Shown: piece by piece, positions 21,763 to 34,216 of the stretch | How the letters are laid out: every line of letters starts with the position of its first letter | How positions within the stretch are numbered: the first letter of the stretch is position 1 | Assembly (NCBI GenBank): GCA_028583405.1 | Contig: CM053247.1 | Coordinates: 9,988,946 to 10,052,945 of the forward strand | Direction: 5' to 3' | Origin: Pogonophryne albipinna | Taxonomy: Eukaryota; Chordata; Actinopteri; Perciformes; Artedidraconidae | Length of the DNA: 64,000 nt | Position numbers and translations under genes: made by a program | Notes under the pieces: generated by a model | Database searches by the model: none | Seen by the model: the letters and a program-made list of their open reading frames with translations, nothing else | Told to the model about the DNA's origin: nothing

Positions 21763-22249
21763 CAATATTCGAAAATCTGATGGAAAAATCCCATTGCTAT
21801 TTTTCCAGGGAGCCTACACAAATATGTCATCACTGCAACACTCTTTTGTGATTGTGATAGGGTCAATGTTAACTAAAAACACTTTTACTATCTGTCCTTT
21901 CTGAATTTGAAAGAATAAATGATATTTTTAATATATAGTACTGTTCAAACTTTTTTAATGACTGCATGATTCTCTCACTCACATAAAATGAATCCTATTT
22001 GTCCTAAAGACGTATCCAATAACATCACAAACACTGCTTTATTTTTATTTGTTCAATAAATCAAATTCAATAATTGGCCGTTTGCCTCCTCTGAGAGTCC
22101 AGGGATTCAAAAATAATTGTCCAACTTTGCCAGAGTGCTCAGAGCAAAACTCATCAAGTGATAACTTTAACCGCCTGGCATCGTCACGACAGGAGAACAT
22201 GGCTGTGGGGAGGGGGAACACTGACTACTCCATTATGATGTAAAGGAGA

Positions 22250-22680
22250 ATAACATTTAACAAGTCCCAGGCTCATTATGAATAGTGACAAACAGTTAGT
22301 TGGAATCGGGGAGGTTTTTTATCACGGATTCTCTTTCAGGGAATATGAAATGCCTCATTAAAGCACTTGAAAGCTTGCACAATTCTACGAAAGATCAAAA
22401 TGCAGGTTAGAGATTTCATGTGCAAATTAAATGGAAGGTAAAATGGCTGATAGACTGTTGACCGCATAATTAGCAGTTTCAAGGCTTTTTTTCACCATCA
22501 ATGCAACATTCTGTCATGCATATTCTAATATGTGCCCTGCTCTGCCATTTTAATTGGTTAAAGAGTTTCAACTGACAACAGAGGGGAGAGCACGAAGGCT
22601 CTTTTTAGGCGACGCTTTGGCCTCGCCTGAAAGAGCCATCACTCTGTCTGTCATGCAAAACATCTTTCGGGGTTTGTTTA
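22250..22680. promoter_or_regulatory. Candidate conserved non-coding element
   Basis: Free of repeats and rich in homeodomain-, POU- and SOX-like words (GCATAATTAG, ATGCATATTC, CATTTTAATTGG, GCAAATTAAAT), with balanced composition unlike the AT-rich surroundings. Judged by eye only. Confidence 0.3.
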
Positions 22681-24639
22681 CCAGGCATGTAGCAGAGTGA
22701 GCATTCTTTGGCTGCTAATGTGACAGTTGCACTCTGGCTTTCAGTTCAGTGGACATGTTGTTTTGGAGAGAAAGCAGGAGGATGGTACCCAACTTATCTG
22801 ATTACCGATGATGTACATCACACATCCCCGACCGACTTCGCAGTGAGACAGCCAAGCGAGAAGGAAAGGATGTTGGATATCTGTAAACAAAGCTTGACTG
22901 ACATGGCGGCAGACAATTTGTGAGGCTCAGCTGAAGATCAGTGCCACATGCATGCCACTGAACTGAGGGATATCAGAGTACAGGCAGGCACACAGCAAGA
23001 CCCTTTGGTGGCCATCCGTCCGGTTTTCGGTCGGTCCAGTTTTATATTTGTGTAGTCTGCCGGTCGAGCCTTAAGAGCTCATTGGTCCTTACTTTTTGAG
23101 ATCATCCTTTATTCTGCAGGTATATATCCTGTTAAGACTTGCAGTCTTTCAAATTATTGGCTGAAAACGGTTTCTTGTGTTTCATTCTTATTCAAAGTTA
23201 CCATGAAACGAAACATAAGCAGCTCATGAGTCATCTACGACTATTAAGGTTAAACCGCAGAAATGCATTCAATGCTTCATCTGATCCAGACTCGTCTCAC
23301 GAGGAAAAAGCAGAAGGGACGACTTCAGTGCTTTTTACAGACAAGCACAAAAGCTTTTACAACTCAGCTAAGTTACTATTCGTTGTGCATTATGCAGTAA
23401 AAGTACAGACTAATGCTGATTAAACTGTATATGTAATTCCAAACCGACCCCTACACCCTCCCCCTACACACACAGGTAGTTGCGCGTAAACATTCACTAG
23501 TAAACTGCAAAATAAAAGACATTTAATATTGTCACACTGATGATAACTTGAAGGTTCCATTTTAATTGTATTTATTATATGAGTGACTAGTCTAGAAAAC
23601 GGTAGATTTGATAATTTGGTATTTATTTTTTATATTTACAGGGATTGTTGCAAAAACCAAGCAGCTCATAAACATCCAATTTAATACAGAAACAGGTTTA
23701 CGAAATAAGCATGTAAGTACCAAGATTAGAATCTTCTAAGAATGTGAAGCAGCTCACCACTTCTAAAAACATTCATTTAGAAAAACTGTATTTTGCTACT
23801 TATTGACAGTAACCAAGTCAAAGTTGTGTCAAGCATTATTTTTACATCACAAAACAAAAGTTTTTGTGTTATTTTGGGAAAAACTAATTTTAGAAATATT
23901 CATGAAGTTAGAGACATCCTAAAAAATCATTTTTTTTTAGGTTTCTCTTTGTGTGTTTGTATTGCTGCCATCAGTCGATGAAGGTTTTTCAAATAATAAA
24001 GCTCCGTCATCTTATGCACACTTTCTCTACTTACCTACCATTATCTGCCACACTTCATTTCTGAGTGCATAGTGGACTTAGGTACATCCTAAAATGAGAA
24101 ACCCTCCGTACAAAGTTGGGAATCCATTTTGAATCACACCCCTATGAGGTCAATCACTGATGTTGGGTGATAGTGCCTGCATTCCAGTTAAAGCTCTTTA
24201 TTTCTCAATGACTCACTTACGGTACAGCCTTCTGCGTTAGCACACAATCTCAAAAACCAAACAGCAGAAGCGCTATAAGCCTTTGAGAACATTAAACCAT
24301 ATGGAATCATATATATCTCTGGTGGCCTATATCTTTAACATGCAGTCAACATGCCACCTGATGTTCCAGTAAATAGCTGCATGAACAGCTAAGGAGGTAA
24401 CACACCATGAAATCATCTTCATCATATGGCAGATGCATTTTCACAAACATATGGTCATCTCTACTCTTCTTTACTGTTATAATCTATGGGTAGCTCATAA
24501 CTCTTTCGGCATCATGTACTCTTATTTAGTTGTGCCTAAATAATGCCTAAGGGACCTTCGCTAACTGTAACCAGCCTTAATCTCAATTTGCAATGCATAT
24601 GTTTCAGAAAAGAGCCCCACAGTTAGAACACAAAACCCC

Positions 24640-25140
24640 CCATGAGTGCCCAGGCAGTGACTGCTGTGGCGGAGGTCCATTAATATGCATAGCTTTGCTA
24701 AAAGCTCCAAAGTGACCTACATGACAAGGTTCAGTATACACTCCAACTGTGTGCTACACTTGTGGGACTTAGCCGCCCGTGTTACCTTAATTAGTGTCTT
24801 CTTGCCATGGACGGCTTTTTACCTGGAGAGGCTGTTGAACTTACCCGCACACTTGTATGCCGAGGTCACCGCAGGTCACCGAGGTCTCTCCGAATGCCTG
24901 GCCCTTGACAGCTTGGGCGCCTCTCAACAGCCAATGAAATGGCTGCCATTAGCCTTTAGAGGACGAGCGCTAACATCCCCATTAGATGCACTTTAAACTT
25001 GTGCTGTGTGTCTCAGCCATCAGACGATGACACTCCAGCTCTTCCAGGTAATCCTCGAGGCCCTTCACCGATGGCATGTATCAATTAACAGATTTGTTTG
25101 CTTTCCTCTCCTCCGACCTCATTTGCATAGCAGCCGGCTA
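24640..25140. promoter_or_regulatory. Candidate conserved non-coding element
   Basis: Contains octamer-like ATTAATATGCATAGC and ATTTGCATAGC, plus a direct repeat GGTCACCG (24864-24882), in a GC-balanced repeat-free block. The frame 24685-24996 has no known domain. Judged by eye only. Confidence 0.3.
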
Positions 25141-25944
25141 ACGCACCACTCGAGTTCAAGAGCACTGTTGACACTGTGTTTTTAGTTTTTACTTTATCCT
25201 CTACAACAAGCAGCAGAGGGGCCAAAAATGGAAAATTACCATACATATTACAACTCAGCTGCTCTGTTGATGTAAAAGTATCCAACAGAAGTGGTTTGGA
25301 GCACAGAAAGTTACAAGATATTAGCAACCACTCCAGGGTGAAGCATTGTTGACACTCATTCCCGTTCAGTCTTCGTCAAAGTGGAACTTAGCATTTCCAA
25401 TGCCAAAGGACAGCTGTTGCTGGCAGGCCTCTTTCTCACTGGCGAAGGCACCACTGTTTGGGGCAGTAATCTGTCAGGGCGATGGCGTAGCCAGTGGTGG
25501 ACGCAGAGAAATGTGGCTCCGGGCTCTATGCATAACAATGAGGCCAGACAGATGTAAAAATCCTCTCAGATTTTATAGCCTCAGTGCCTTTCTCTGGGTG
25601 TTTGCCTGGATCCTCCCCGTCAACCTTTTGAACACATCCATTCCCATGATGCAACACTGTTGCAAGGACACACTTATGCTGTTTGAGTGGAGGTCTTCAC
25701 CGTGATTCAGAGAATGAATATGTTCCCTTGCATGATTGGGTGCATTTTTACGACGGAGTATTAGGGCCACACTTAGAAAAAAAAAACAGAGATTTCGAGA
25801 ATAAAGTCGTAATAATACGAGAATAAAGTCATAGTTACGAGAATAAAGTCGTAATGTTACGAGAATAAAGTCATAATTACGTGATTAAAATCGTAGTTTC
25901 ATAAGTGACTTGAGAAGGAGACAACAGGAGCGTCCTGCAATAAA

Positions 25945-26148
25945 ATGAGGAATGTGGAGCATCTTGTAAAGCAGTACTTTAGTTTAGGTTTCTCAAATAA
26001 CGAAATAGGAGGAAATGGCTGGTTCTGGCCGACTACAAGGCTATCGTTGGTTACATCTACGAGCTGTTTAAAGGGGATTTGTTGTTTCACAAGAAACGAT
26101 GAGACTTGTAATCAAGGCTTTGGATCCAGAAGGAGTCGAACCTTGTAG
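25945..26148 (+). pseudogene. Integrase-core (rve) transposase remnants
   Basis: Two scraps resemble a fish transposon-encoded protein with an rve integrase core. RNVEHLVKQYFSLGFSNNEI (25945-26005) looks like its N-terminal helix-turn-helix, and TMRLVIKALDPEGVEP (about 26088-26135, another frame) looks like the segment before the core. The sequence between is deleted, and no D,D,E residues remain. It sits between the arms of the fold-back element, so it is a deletion derivative of an autonomous relative. Confidence 0.5.
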
Positions 26149-26465
26149 TGGAATCGGAATGAGCTCCCCATTGAAATCAGGACAGCAGAAAGCTTACACA
26201 TCTTCCGGCGCAGACTGAAAACTCATCTCTTTCGACTCCACTTCGAGCGATAGAATTACTAACAAAGAATTGCTAACAAAGCACATATACTAATAAAGGA
26301 CTGGCTTATCTAAAGCCAGTTGAGTAGCACTTGAAATGTTTTAGCTCTATGAAACCTGATGTAGGCTACTTTTCTGTTTTCTTCAAGTTTGTATCTTGTT
26401 GGTCGAATGCACTTATTGTAAGTCGCTTTGGATAAAAGCGTCAGCTAAATGCAATGTAATGTAAT
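26148..26465 (+). mobile_element. L2-like LINE 3' end
   Basis: Starts in the reverse transcriptase C-terminal tail (ELPIEIRTAESLHIFRRRLK in the proper frame, then HLFRLHFER and a stop). It then runs through a 3' UTR nearly identical to 13434-13625 and ends GTAAGTCGCTTTGGATAAA ..CAATGTAATGTAATG. It inserted into the fold-back element. Confidence 0.9.
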
Positions 26466-26721
26466 GTAGTCGGCCAGAACCAGCCATTTCCTCCTGCAGG
26501 AAGGAGACAATCTCCTCCAAGCCCGCTTCTCAAGTCACTTATGAAACTACGACTTTAATCTTGTAATTATTACTTTATTCTCGTAATGTTACGACTTTAT
26601 TCTCGTAATTATGACTTTATTCTCGTAATGTTACGACTTTATTCTCGTAACTATGACTTTATTCTCGAAATCTCTCTGTTTTTTTTTCTAAGTGTGGCCC
26701 TAATACTCCGTCGTACATTTT

Positions 26722-28501
26722 TGAGTGAGCACATAAGAATACAATATAAGTGAAAACCATACACAACTACTGTATTTTAACATATTGTAACATACATGAG
26801 GCATGCATAAGCAATCAAAGCATTCATTATATCAAACTTAAATATCCCAAATAAGTTTTGTTTGTTTCCACCCACACCATAGTATCTTAAGCTGCTACAT
26901 ATTCCACTTTTTGGACCAGCTACCCTTACATTTGTTTGTCTACTGTTTAATGCTGGACAGAAAAAGTTTGCCGCATTTAATTTTTTTGATAGCCAACCAC
27001 AGAATGAGTGCCGTTAGCCTAACATGAACTGTATGCTACCTGCTGTAATAGTTAATAGTGTATTTAAAATGTAATGAAAATAAGTTAACCGGAATCTCTT
27101 GTACTGCATTATTCACGGTATCTCCAAGCTGCTGTCTGTTAGTACGGTGGCCGACAGGTGCAAATACATTACAAAGGCACAAACATTTACATTACGAGAA
27201 ATGCGCTGCAGTTTTAAAAACTGCAATGAATTAACATCTTCACCAACTTGACAACAAATGGGCAGGCATTTACTAAACGAAAATGCCTAATAGAGTTAGT
27301 GATGGAAACGCCCCCTCAGAAAGTGTTCCGTATTCTACAAATAGTTACAGTAAACTACTACTACTAGTATCCCTGAGAACAAGATTTTTAGGATGTATTG
27401 TCTTATCATGTAGTATGCGCCTTATAAGTCCAGTATTTCATTACAAAACCTTAAAACATTGGTTGCTTCTCTCACAAAACGATTGACTGCATACATAAAA
27501 CAAAAATTGTTTTTAGTTATTTAAATATCCGGTTGGCATGATGCTTAATATTTGCAGTATTCTTCATGTTTTTAAGATGAATATTTTTGCATTAGGAAAC
27601 TATTTATTCAAAAATTATACTTTTTTTTGTTGTATTCTTCGTTACAATTACAGTGGCCTTTCACAGTCAAGAATGATTAGCATTTCGCACTAACATGCAT
27701 TTGAGAAATAAAACCCCAGACACGCATATCCACTGACACTCCCACAGATAATTATCAGTACCACTTGCATACTGTTTTCATGATTAGCTGTCAAAGTTCG
27801 GTATTCACTAATGATTGCGACCGCACATCATTTCCTGGCTGTACAATTTGTGGTTAGTTGGTTTCTATGAATTTAGAAATGTCAGTCAGAATGAACGAGC
27901 AGGGAAGCAGGAACTAAATGTAAACACAGGAAATATTTCTGAGACGACACATAAGGAAGCTAGGCGAATTAGTCAGGATGCGACGCTGTAAATATAGAGC
28001 CTATCCAGCTGCTTAATTTATCTAAATATGCTAAGGTCTTCTTAATTACTACCACAACACTTTCCATCACTGATGCTTCTGGTTTAACTGCCGCATCCAG
28101 CAAATCAGTAAATTGCACAACCTTTCTCGTTCAACACAAGCCTGCAACTATACTGATTTCTATAATTAACATGTATGTTTTTATAATCAGACACAATGTC
28201 TTGGACAACAACAATCAGAAAGCCTGTTAGCTGCATTACAAAACAAAACAAAAAAGGAAATACTTATTTTCCCTCTGCTCTAGTATCTTTCCTTTGGGCT
28301 TATTCTTACAGCTTGTAAAAAAAAACGTGATTGGTCCTTTATCATTTTTACTATTAAAGACATGCAAATTGTCAAGCTGTGTGCAAAAAGGGCACCGGTG
28401 TTTGTTTATGAGGAAACTGTCTTATTTCAACATTGACAAAACAATGATGGTCTTGAGTCCATACTGTCTTTTTCTTTATTGTCATGGTTTGGTGAACTCT
28501 C
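26722..28501. other. Unique DNA, no gene recognised
   Basis: AT-rich, no TE ends. The frame 27283-27486 is unrecognised. Confidence 0.5.
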
Positions 28502-30022
28502 TTAGACCCCGTCCACACGGAGACGAAACGGGTTGTATTCGCTACAGTTCTCTATCGTATAGACCAGGGGTCGGCAACAGGCGGACCGCGGTCCAGATCC
28601 GGACCCAGACGCCGACCTATACGGACCCGGACCTATAATCAATACATTAATAGGGGATTTTTCGGCGCATCCCGCTTTTTTTTTCAACTTCTCACTTAAA
28701 AAAAGAAGAAGAAATCTAGCCCGCAAAAATAATTAATCAAGCGAGTACCTGTTTTTCCTGGCCAAGGACAGGTTCCTTGAACACAACACGAGCGTAACAT
28801 GTCTTCACGTGGTATATGTTTCGTCTGAAAGGAGTGCTGACAGAGAGCACCGGAACGCCGCTCCAGCCCTTCAAATATTGCAGTACCCATAAGGAGCAGT
28901 ACACATGCCGCAGTGTTTTCGTGGCTGTGTCTTTAGTTGTAAGCACAGTGGCGATCTGTTGTTATTAGCATCTGGTTAGCTAGCTATGCTAACGAATTTA
29001 AAGAGCTTTTCTACAACCAGGTGGAAGAGAGCTCTCCTGAGAGGCTCAAATAACCTCAGCTCAGTGAGGTTAAGGCACACCTTGATATGATCATTATTGT
29101 TATTAATGAGACATTAGAGACTAAATGAAAAACAGGTATAAAATACTATATGACAGTAACAAAAAAGTTGTTAAAATAACAAGAATAGAGTTTAAAAGGG
29201 GAGTGATTTGTAAAATATCCAAAAAGAAAAAGATGCTTACAGTTCTGTTTCAAATGGGTGTTGAGAGATGTATCCATAGATCTCCTCATGTTGCTCTCAA
29301 AGTGCACCAGATTGATGCTTTTAATTTCAATATTTAAACAAAAAATCTTCCCGGGGGAGCATGCCCCCGGACCCCCCTAGAGGAGGTTAGTTCCCCCCCC
29401 CCCCCCACTTAAATCATGTTCACATGGATAGGATACTAAATAAATTTGCACACATCTTGTGTCCATATCTTTGTTTTGGTGGTCATGCCACAACCGTGCA
29501 CATGCATGCATGCGTGAGTCATGGTGAGATATCTGGATTAAGAGGTTGCTTTTTCTTTGCACAGCATGAAAGAAAGGCGAAATGAATGGGCTGTGATTTT
29601 TTTTTTTTAAGCAGAGGTTGAGTTCAATAATTTGTACGACCCTCGGAGGATGTTGTAAAAATTCAAAGGAAAAAGGTTCCCCACCCCTGCTGTAAATAAT
29701 AATAAAAACCCTTGATTTATAACTTAACATCTCTGTCTCCTATTGATCTGAGTATATTATAAAGAATAGCCAGTTAATTGTAGCATTATAGCACAGGCCT
29801 TTGTCAGATGGTATATTACGCTGTTTTGTTTCTGCTTCCAATAGTTCTCTCTTTTTTCACCATACCTGTGTTTGCATCACTGTAACCAATGAGCACCTGC
29901 ATGTGTATGAGAATGGCCCTGACACCATTTCAGCCCAGATTTACAAACTCCTGGCAGGACAAGCTCGAGCTCAAGGTATCGAGGTTCGTTTTCATTTTCG
30001 TTTCTGTGTGGATGGGGCCTTA
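28502..30022. mobile_element. PIF/Harbinger-type element with TTA duplication
   Basis: The element 28505-30019 starts GACCCCGTCCACACGGAGAC and ends CGTTTCTGTGTGGATGGGGCC. TTA flanks both sides (28502-28504, 30020-30022), the 3-bp target of PIF/Harbinger. Most of its interior is a hAT (28565-29689). No transposase of its own. Confidence 0.8.
28565..29689. mobile_element. hAT (Charlie-like) inside the PIF element
   Basis: Left end CAGGGGTCGGCAACAGGCGG, right end AAAGGTTCCCCACCCCTG, the CAGGGGT..ACCCCTG form of Charlie-type hATs. Interior 28957-29060 (TAGCATCTGGTTAGCTAGC, TTCTACAACCAGGTGGAAGA) is related to 55730-55790. The expected 8-bp duplication is not evident, so one end may be displaced. 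No intact transposase. Confidence 0.7.
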
Positions 30023-30040
30023 GTCAGATTGGTCTAGCAG

Positions 30041-31240
30041 ATCAGAATCCGAATCAGAAACAGGTTTATTGCCAGGTAGGTTCACACATACGAGGACTTT
30101 GACTTGATGTCATGGTGCATACATAAAATATAAAACAAGAAATCTAATACAAAACAAAAAATCTTTAAGGACACCGTAATAAAATATATTTAAATAGCAA
30201 TAAAATAAAGCAGTCATTTACATGGAAATAGAATGAATAAATTATAGGATATAAAATATGAAATATCAAACAAGAAATATGTGCAGTAAGCAGTATGAAC
30301 ATGCATTAATGTAATGCATATAGAGACTGCGTTGTGTCCGAGGTAAAGTGTCAGTGGGGGGGGGCCGGGCCTTGTTTAAGAGGCCGGTAGCGGAGGGGAA
30401 GAAACTGTTCAGGTGGCGAGAGGTGTTGGTCCTGATGTAGCGCAGCCTCCTGCCAGAGGGGAGGGGGGTGAACAGTTTGTGTCCAGGGTGGGAGGGGTCG
30501 GCCACTATCTTCCCTGCCCGCCTCAGGGTCCTGGAGGCGCGCAGGTCGTGGAGGGATGGCAGATTACAGCCGATCACCTTCTCTGCAGAGCGGATGAGCC
30601 GCTACAGCCTGCCCTTTTCCTTAGCTGTGGCTGCAGCGTACCAGATGGTGATGGAGGAGGTGAGAATGGACTCGATGATGGAGGTGTAGAAGTTCACCAT
30701 CATCGTCTTTGGCAGGTTGAATTTCTTCAGCTGCCTCAGGAAGAACATCCTCTGCTGTGCTTTTTTGATGAGGGAGCAGCTGTTCTGCTCCGATTTCAGG
30801 TCCTGGGCGATGATGGTGCCCAGGAAGCGGAAAGACTCCACAGCAGTTACTGGGGAGTCACACAGAGTGATGGGGGCGGGTGGGGCTGCGTACTTCCTGA
30901 AGTCCACAACCATCTCCACTGTCTTGAGAGCGTTGAGCTCCAGGTGGTTGTCCCCACACCAGGTCACCAGATGGTCCATCTCCCACCTGTAGGCAGACTC
31001 GTCCCCACCAGAGATGAGTCCGATGAGCGTGGTGTCGTCTGAACTTCAGGAGCTTGACAGACTGGTGACTGGAGGTGCAGCTGTTGGTGTACAGGGAAAA
31101 GAGCAGAGGGGAAAGAACGCAGCCTTGAGGGGAACTGGTGCTGATGGTCCGGGGGTCAGAGACGTGTTACCCCAGCCTCACGTGCTGCTTCCTGTCAGAC
31201 AGGAAGTCTGTGATCCACCTGCATTGGTGAGTCACAGCCA
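30041..31240 (-). mobile_element. 5'-truncated LINE, minus strand
   Basis: Reverse transcriptase frames run from about 31215 down to 30266, then a 3' end containing (on the plus strand) ATCAGAATCCGAATCAGAAA CAGG TTTATTGCCAGGTAGGTTC, a tail of short GAATC repeats common to a fish LINE family. It abuts a TTAA MITE at 31243. Confidence 0.88.
30266..31215 (-). pseudogene. LINE reverse transcriptase, 3' half, broken
   Basis: Minus-strand reading in order: WITDFLSDRKQHVRLG, a stop, SPQGCVLSPLLFSLYTN, a frameshift, the catalytic-region DDTTLIGLISGGDESAYR, then HLVTWCGDNHLELNALKTVE, SFRFLGTIIAQDLKSE, QQRMFFLRQLKKFNLPKTMM and IWYAAATAKEKGRL. The second frame (30577 down) has VIGCNLPSLHDLRAS, LRRAGKIVADPSHPGHKLF and a terminal SRHLNSFFPSATGLLNKA. 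The order matches the palm, thumb and C-terminal tail of a fish non-LTR reverse transcriptase. The YADD-type motif is damaged to FRDD by an indel. N-terminal domains are absent. The plus-strand frames here are antisense shadows. Confidence 0.88.
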
Positions 31241-31242
31241 AA

Positions 31243-31560
31243 CCCTATTATTCACATTTTCAGATTTCATAATTGTATGTTGTGCCTCTACGGTTACATG
31301 TTTCCATGCTTTAAGGTTCAAAAAGCTCTTTATTGTTCTCATACTGCCTGTGCTGCAGCACCTCTTTCCACCCTCTGTCTGAAACCAGAGCCCAGTCTGC
31401 TCTGATTGGTTAGCTGGCCGGCTCTGTTGGTCAACCGCTTAGAGGTGTCCCGCCCCTTAGCAAATCACGTACAATGTGTTGGAGCGCTAGCCAATAGAAG
31501 CACGATTATTACGTAATGATGTCACATTATCGCAGAAGTAAAAAAGAAGTCAGATGGACC
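31243..31560 (+). mobile_element. TTAA-MITE family A, 3' end lost
   Basis: CTATTATTCACATTTTCAG, TGTGCTGCAGCACCTCTTTC, GATTGGTTAGCTGGCCGGCT and GGTGTCCCGCCCCTTAGCAA match other copies. It ends near 31560 without the right terminus, and no TTAA is left at the left end next to the LINE. Confidence 0.82.
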
Positions 31561-31603
31561 TACGAGTACAAATAAATAACCGGACTGATATAGTGTTCTT
31601 TAC

Positions 31604-31989
31604 TTAAAGGTGGGGTAGGTAATTTTGGAGAAACCAGCTCGAGTGCGCTAGAATTTGAAAATACACAGCCGGAAAAAATCTGCCACTTCCTTACAGAGCC
31701 CCTCCTCCAACACACACAAACGTGCACATGACCAATGAGGGCACGAGATAAGTTTGTGCACAAATGGAAGGCTGACAGGCAGGTAGGCCATCCAGTTACT
31801 TTAGCCGGGCCGGCTCAGATGGTCGTGCTTTTTACAGTACCACAGCTTCAACAGATGACATTTTTGTATGGATTTTTTGTCAAAGCACTTCAGATATTCA
31901 TTGCTATCAGGATGTTAAGAGCATTCCATGTAATATATCAAAAAGTGTATCTCGAGCCGGTTTCTCAAACTTACCTACCCCACCTTTAT
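31604..31989. mobile_element. TTAA-MITE family C
   Basis: Starts after TTAA (31604-31607) with AGGTGGGGTAGGTAATTTTG, and ends with the near complement ..AACTTACCTACCCCACCT at 31985, followed by TTAT. The inverted repeat is about 35 bp (to CTCGAG). No coding capacity; the frame 31735-31992 runs across it by chance. Confidence 0.82.
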
Positions 31990-33751
31990 TAAAGACAACA
32001 AATAATGCTTAAAACCTCAACCATAAATGTAAACATAACTTACAACTGGCATGTAGTATAATATTATACACATCATGTCACATCAAGGCAATTTAATTGT
32101 AGGGGTTTAGAGACTGTAATAGTCTTGTAAGTACTCAATAGCTTCTCTTTGACTATTGGAACTTTCCCCTGCACCTTTTAAGAGACTTTTTGCCTTTGAA
32201 GGCAGGCACTATGGTCCAGATTATGTTTGTATGTCATTAATGTGAGGATAAAGTTGGAAATGCAGATGACAATGGGCTGAAGTAACCTTCCTTAAAAGGT
32301 AATGTTGGGATTAAATGTTCTAAAATACTGAAATACTCGCATCTGCCTGCTTTTAAATACAACATTATCCTCACAATTGATTACTGTATAATACATTCTC
32401 TCCTTCCAAAAGCCTTAGGAAAAAGGAAAAGAGAAGATAATGTACAGCAGTTAAGATACGGATAGCTTTTTCTGATATAGTAGTACCATTTTCTTGTGCT
32501 AAATAAATATAAAGTTAGTCCGGCCAGGATTGTGTTCTTTTATAGGAAATGTTTAAATAAAGTTCCCTGACTAAGTTTATCAAACTGTCTTCCTTGTAAC
32601 TTCTTTAATATATAGGACGAAAATAAATGTACAGTAAAGTGTTTTTTTTTTAAGTTAAAGGAACTGGAGTCAGATTTGTTTTGATTCCGTGCTGCTCAGC
32701 GTGGTAAAACAGATTACACAAACTGTTTAATAAATGAACAGCTTGTTTATTCATGCAACTCTAGTGTGTCTGGCCTGGGGTATCCTAAATACTATAAAAT
32801 AAAGTAAGTACACCTGTACAAAACCATTTGAGTTAAAACATCTGAATAGAAGTTAGGAACCTTTAGCATTAAATGCAGATGGACTACAGTAAGTGACTAT
32901 GTGAATCACAGGGGCATACAACGCAGCCTCTCAGCCTAATGCTAATGATTAATGAGGCACATGGGTAAACCTAGCATCAGACTCAGTCTTCTCCCATGTG
33001 CACATGTCATCTGCAATAAAATTGCTCCCTCAGTTTGAGAACTTTAACAAAACATTAAGTATGACATGATTCCCTGCGTGTGAGGTCAGGTTTTAAATCT
33101 TCAAACTAACAAGCAGACATCTTCGAGTGTGGAATCAAAACTTTGAATTCCTACGAGACATGATTTAGGGTTTAATGTCTTTAAAGAACCCCAAGGTCCA
33201 TAATTTGAGTCCCTTTGGATCTTGGCTGAATCCCCAAGTGAATTCCTAGTTTTAATGGTGAAAGTCACACATGGTATGTTTTCAAGCCTCTTATTAACAC
33301 TTCAGATTAGCAGGCCTGCAGTTCACACATTTTAGTTATTGGCCTGTTAGGATCCACAGAAACATGGTCCTTTGGACATGGTCACACTGCCAACAGATGG
33401 TGACAGCATCTTTAGGCTTAGCGCATGGAGACAGACAGCAGATAGCCGAGTGTTTTGGTTTAAGAGAGCCCACCAAAAAAATCTTCATAGCCGTGACAGG
33501 CAATGTATGTTCCCCTGAGGCATAATTAATGTCTGTTTTAAAATGTATTGGATGTGATGAAGCTCTCACCAGTAACTTAAGGAAAACTGAGACATGTGAG
33601 GGCAGGTTTTCCTGATGGCCAATAATTGGATTAGCTCAACGTGGGTTTAGATCACAGTTCACTTCAAGTCATGGACTAGAAAATATCTTAGATGAAATGC
33701 CTGATATTACTGTACTAACGTTAATGGATTAAGCTGCATCTCTAAAAATGT
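31990..33751. other. Unique DNA, no gene recognised
   Basis: AT-rich, with no TE ends or known frames. The 33336-33569 frame is unrecognised. Confidence 0.5.
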
Positions 33752-33854
33752 ACAAATACTAGGGGTGTAACGGTTCACAAACATTTCGGTTCGGTACGTA
33801 CCTCGGTTTTTAGGTCACGGTTCGGTACGTTTTCGGTACAGCAGAAAAAATTAT

Positions 33855-34158
33855 CACAAAACATAAAATATTTTTTGGGTTTTTTAAAATTATTATTAAA
33901 CTGTGAATAATGTTTTCACTCAAATAAATACAAAATATAATAAAATAAACATTAAGGTGCAGCATTTCGATGAACTGAAATAATCTGTATTTGAACTTTA
34001 CTGTAGTACTCACAAAACATAAACTATTAGTTTTGGGTTTTTAATTATTATTAAACTATGAATATTCACTCAAATAAATATAAAATATAATAAAATAAAC
34101 ATTAAGGTGCAGCATTTCGATGAACTGAAATAATCTGTATTTGAACTGTACTGTACTA
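33855..34158 (+). repeat. Tandem duplication of ~150 bp inside hAT
   Basis: Unit 33855-34010 is repeated at 34011-34158, including AACATTAAGGTGCAGCATTT and CGATGAACTGAAATAATCTG in both. The second unit has small deletions. Confidence 0.88.
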
Positions 34159-34216
34159 GTACCTAAGCAGCCAGTTTGACATTAGGACTTGCTTGTCATT
34201 GTATTTTCATGTTTTT

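Larger units (their letters stand above)
21763..25742. other. Unique DNA, candidate non-coding elements, no gene recognised
   Basis: No exon recognised. Frames at 22708-22923, 23139-23423, 24685-24996 and 25346-25705 lack known domains. Two compact GC-balanced blocks are entered separately as candidate conserved elements. Confidence 0.45.
25743..26721. mobile_element. Fold-back DNA element with 6-bp duplication
   Basis: The element 25749-26715 begins TACGACGGAGTATTAGGGCC and ends in the complement. It is flanked by CATTTT (25743-25748 and 26716-26721). The ~165-bp arms (to about 25913; from about 26529) are built of GAGAATAAAGTCGTAAT-type tandem words, inverted on the right. The interior has integrase-like coding scraps and a LINE insertion. 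The 6-bp target and integrase-core relationship suggest an IS3EU-like superfamily (from memory, uncertain). Confidence 0.75.

Noticed and set aside
24685..24996. 103-codon frame as a possible gene
   Set aside because: No recognisable domain and a composition more like non-coding regulatory DNA; listed only as a candidate element.
25356..25705. Overlapping frames of 60 and 119 codons on opposite strands
   Set aside because: No known domain, no codon bias evident, no splice context; chance frames in GC-balanced DNA.
30413..31042. 209-codon plus-strand open frame
   Set aside because: It is the antisense of the LINE reverse transcriptase, whose minus-strand reading contains a clear family order of motifs.
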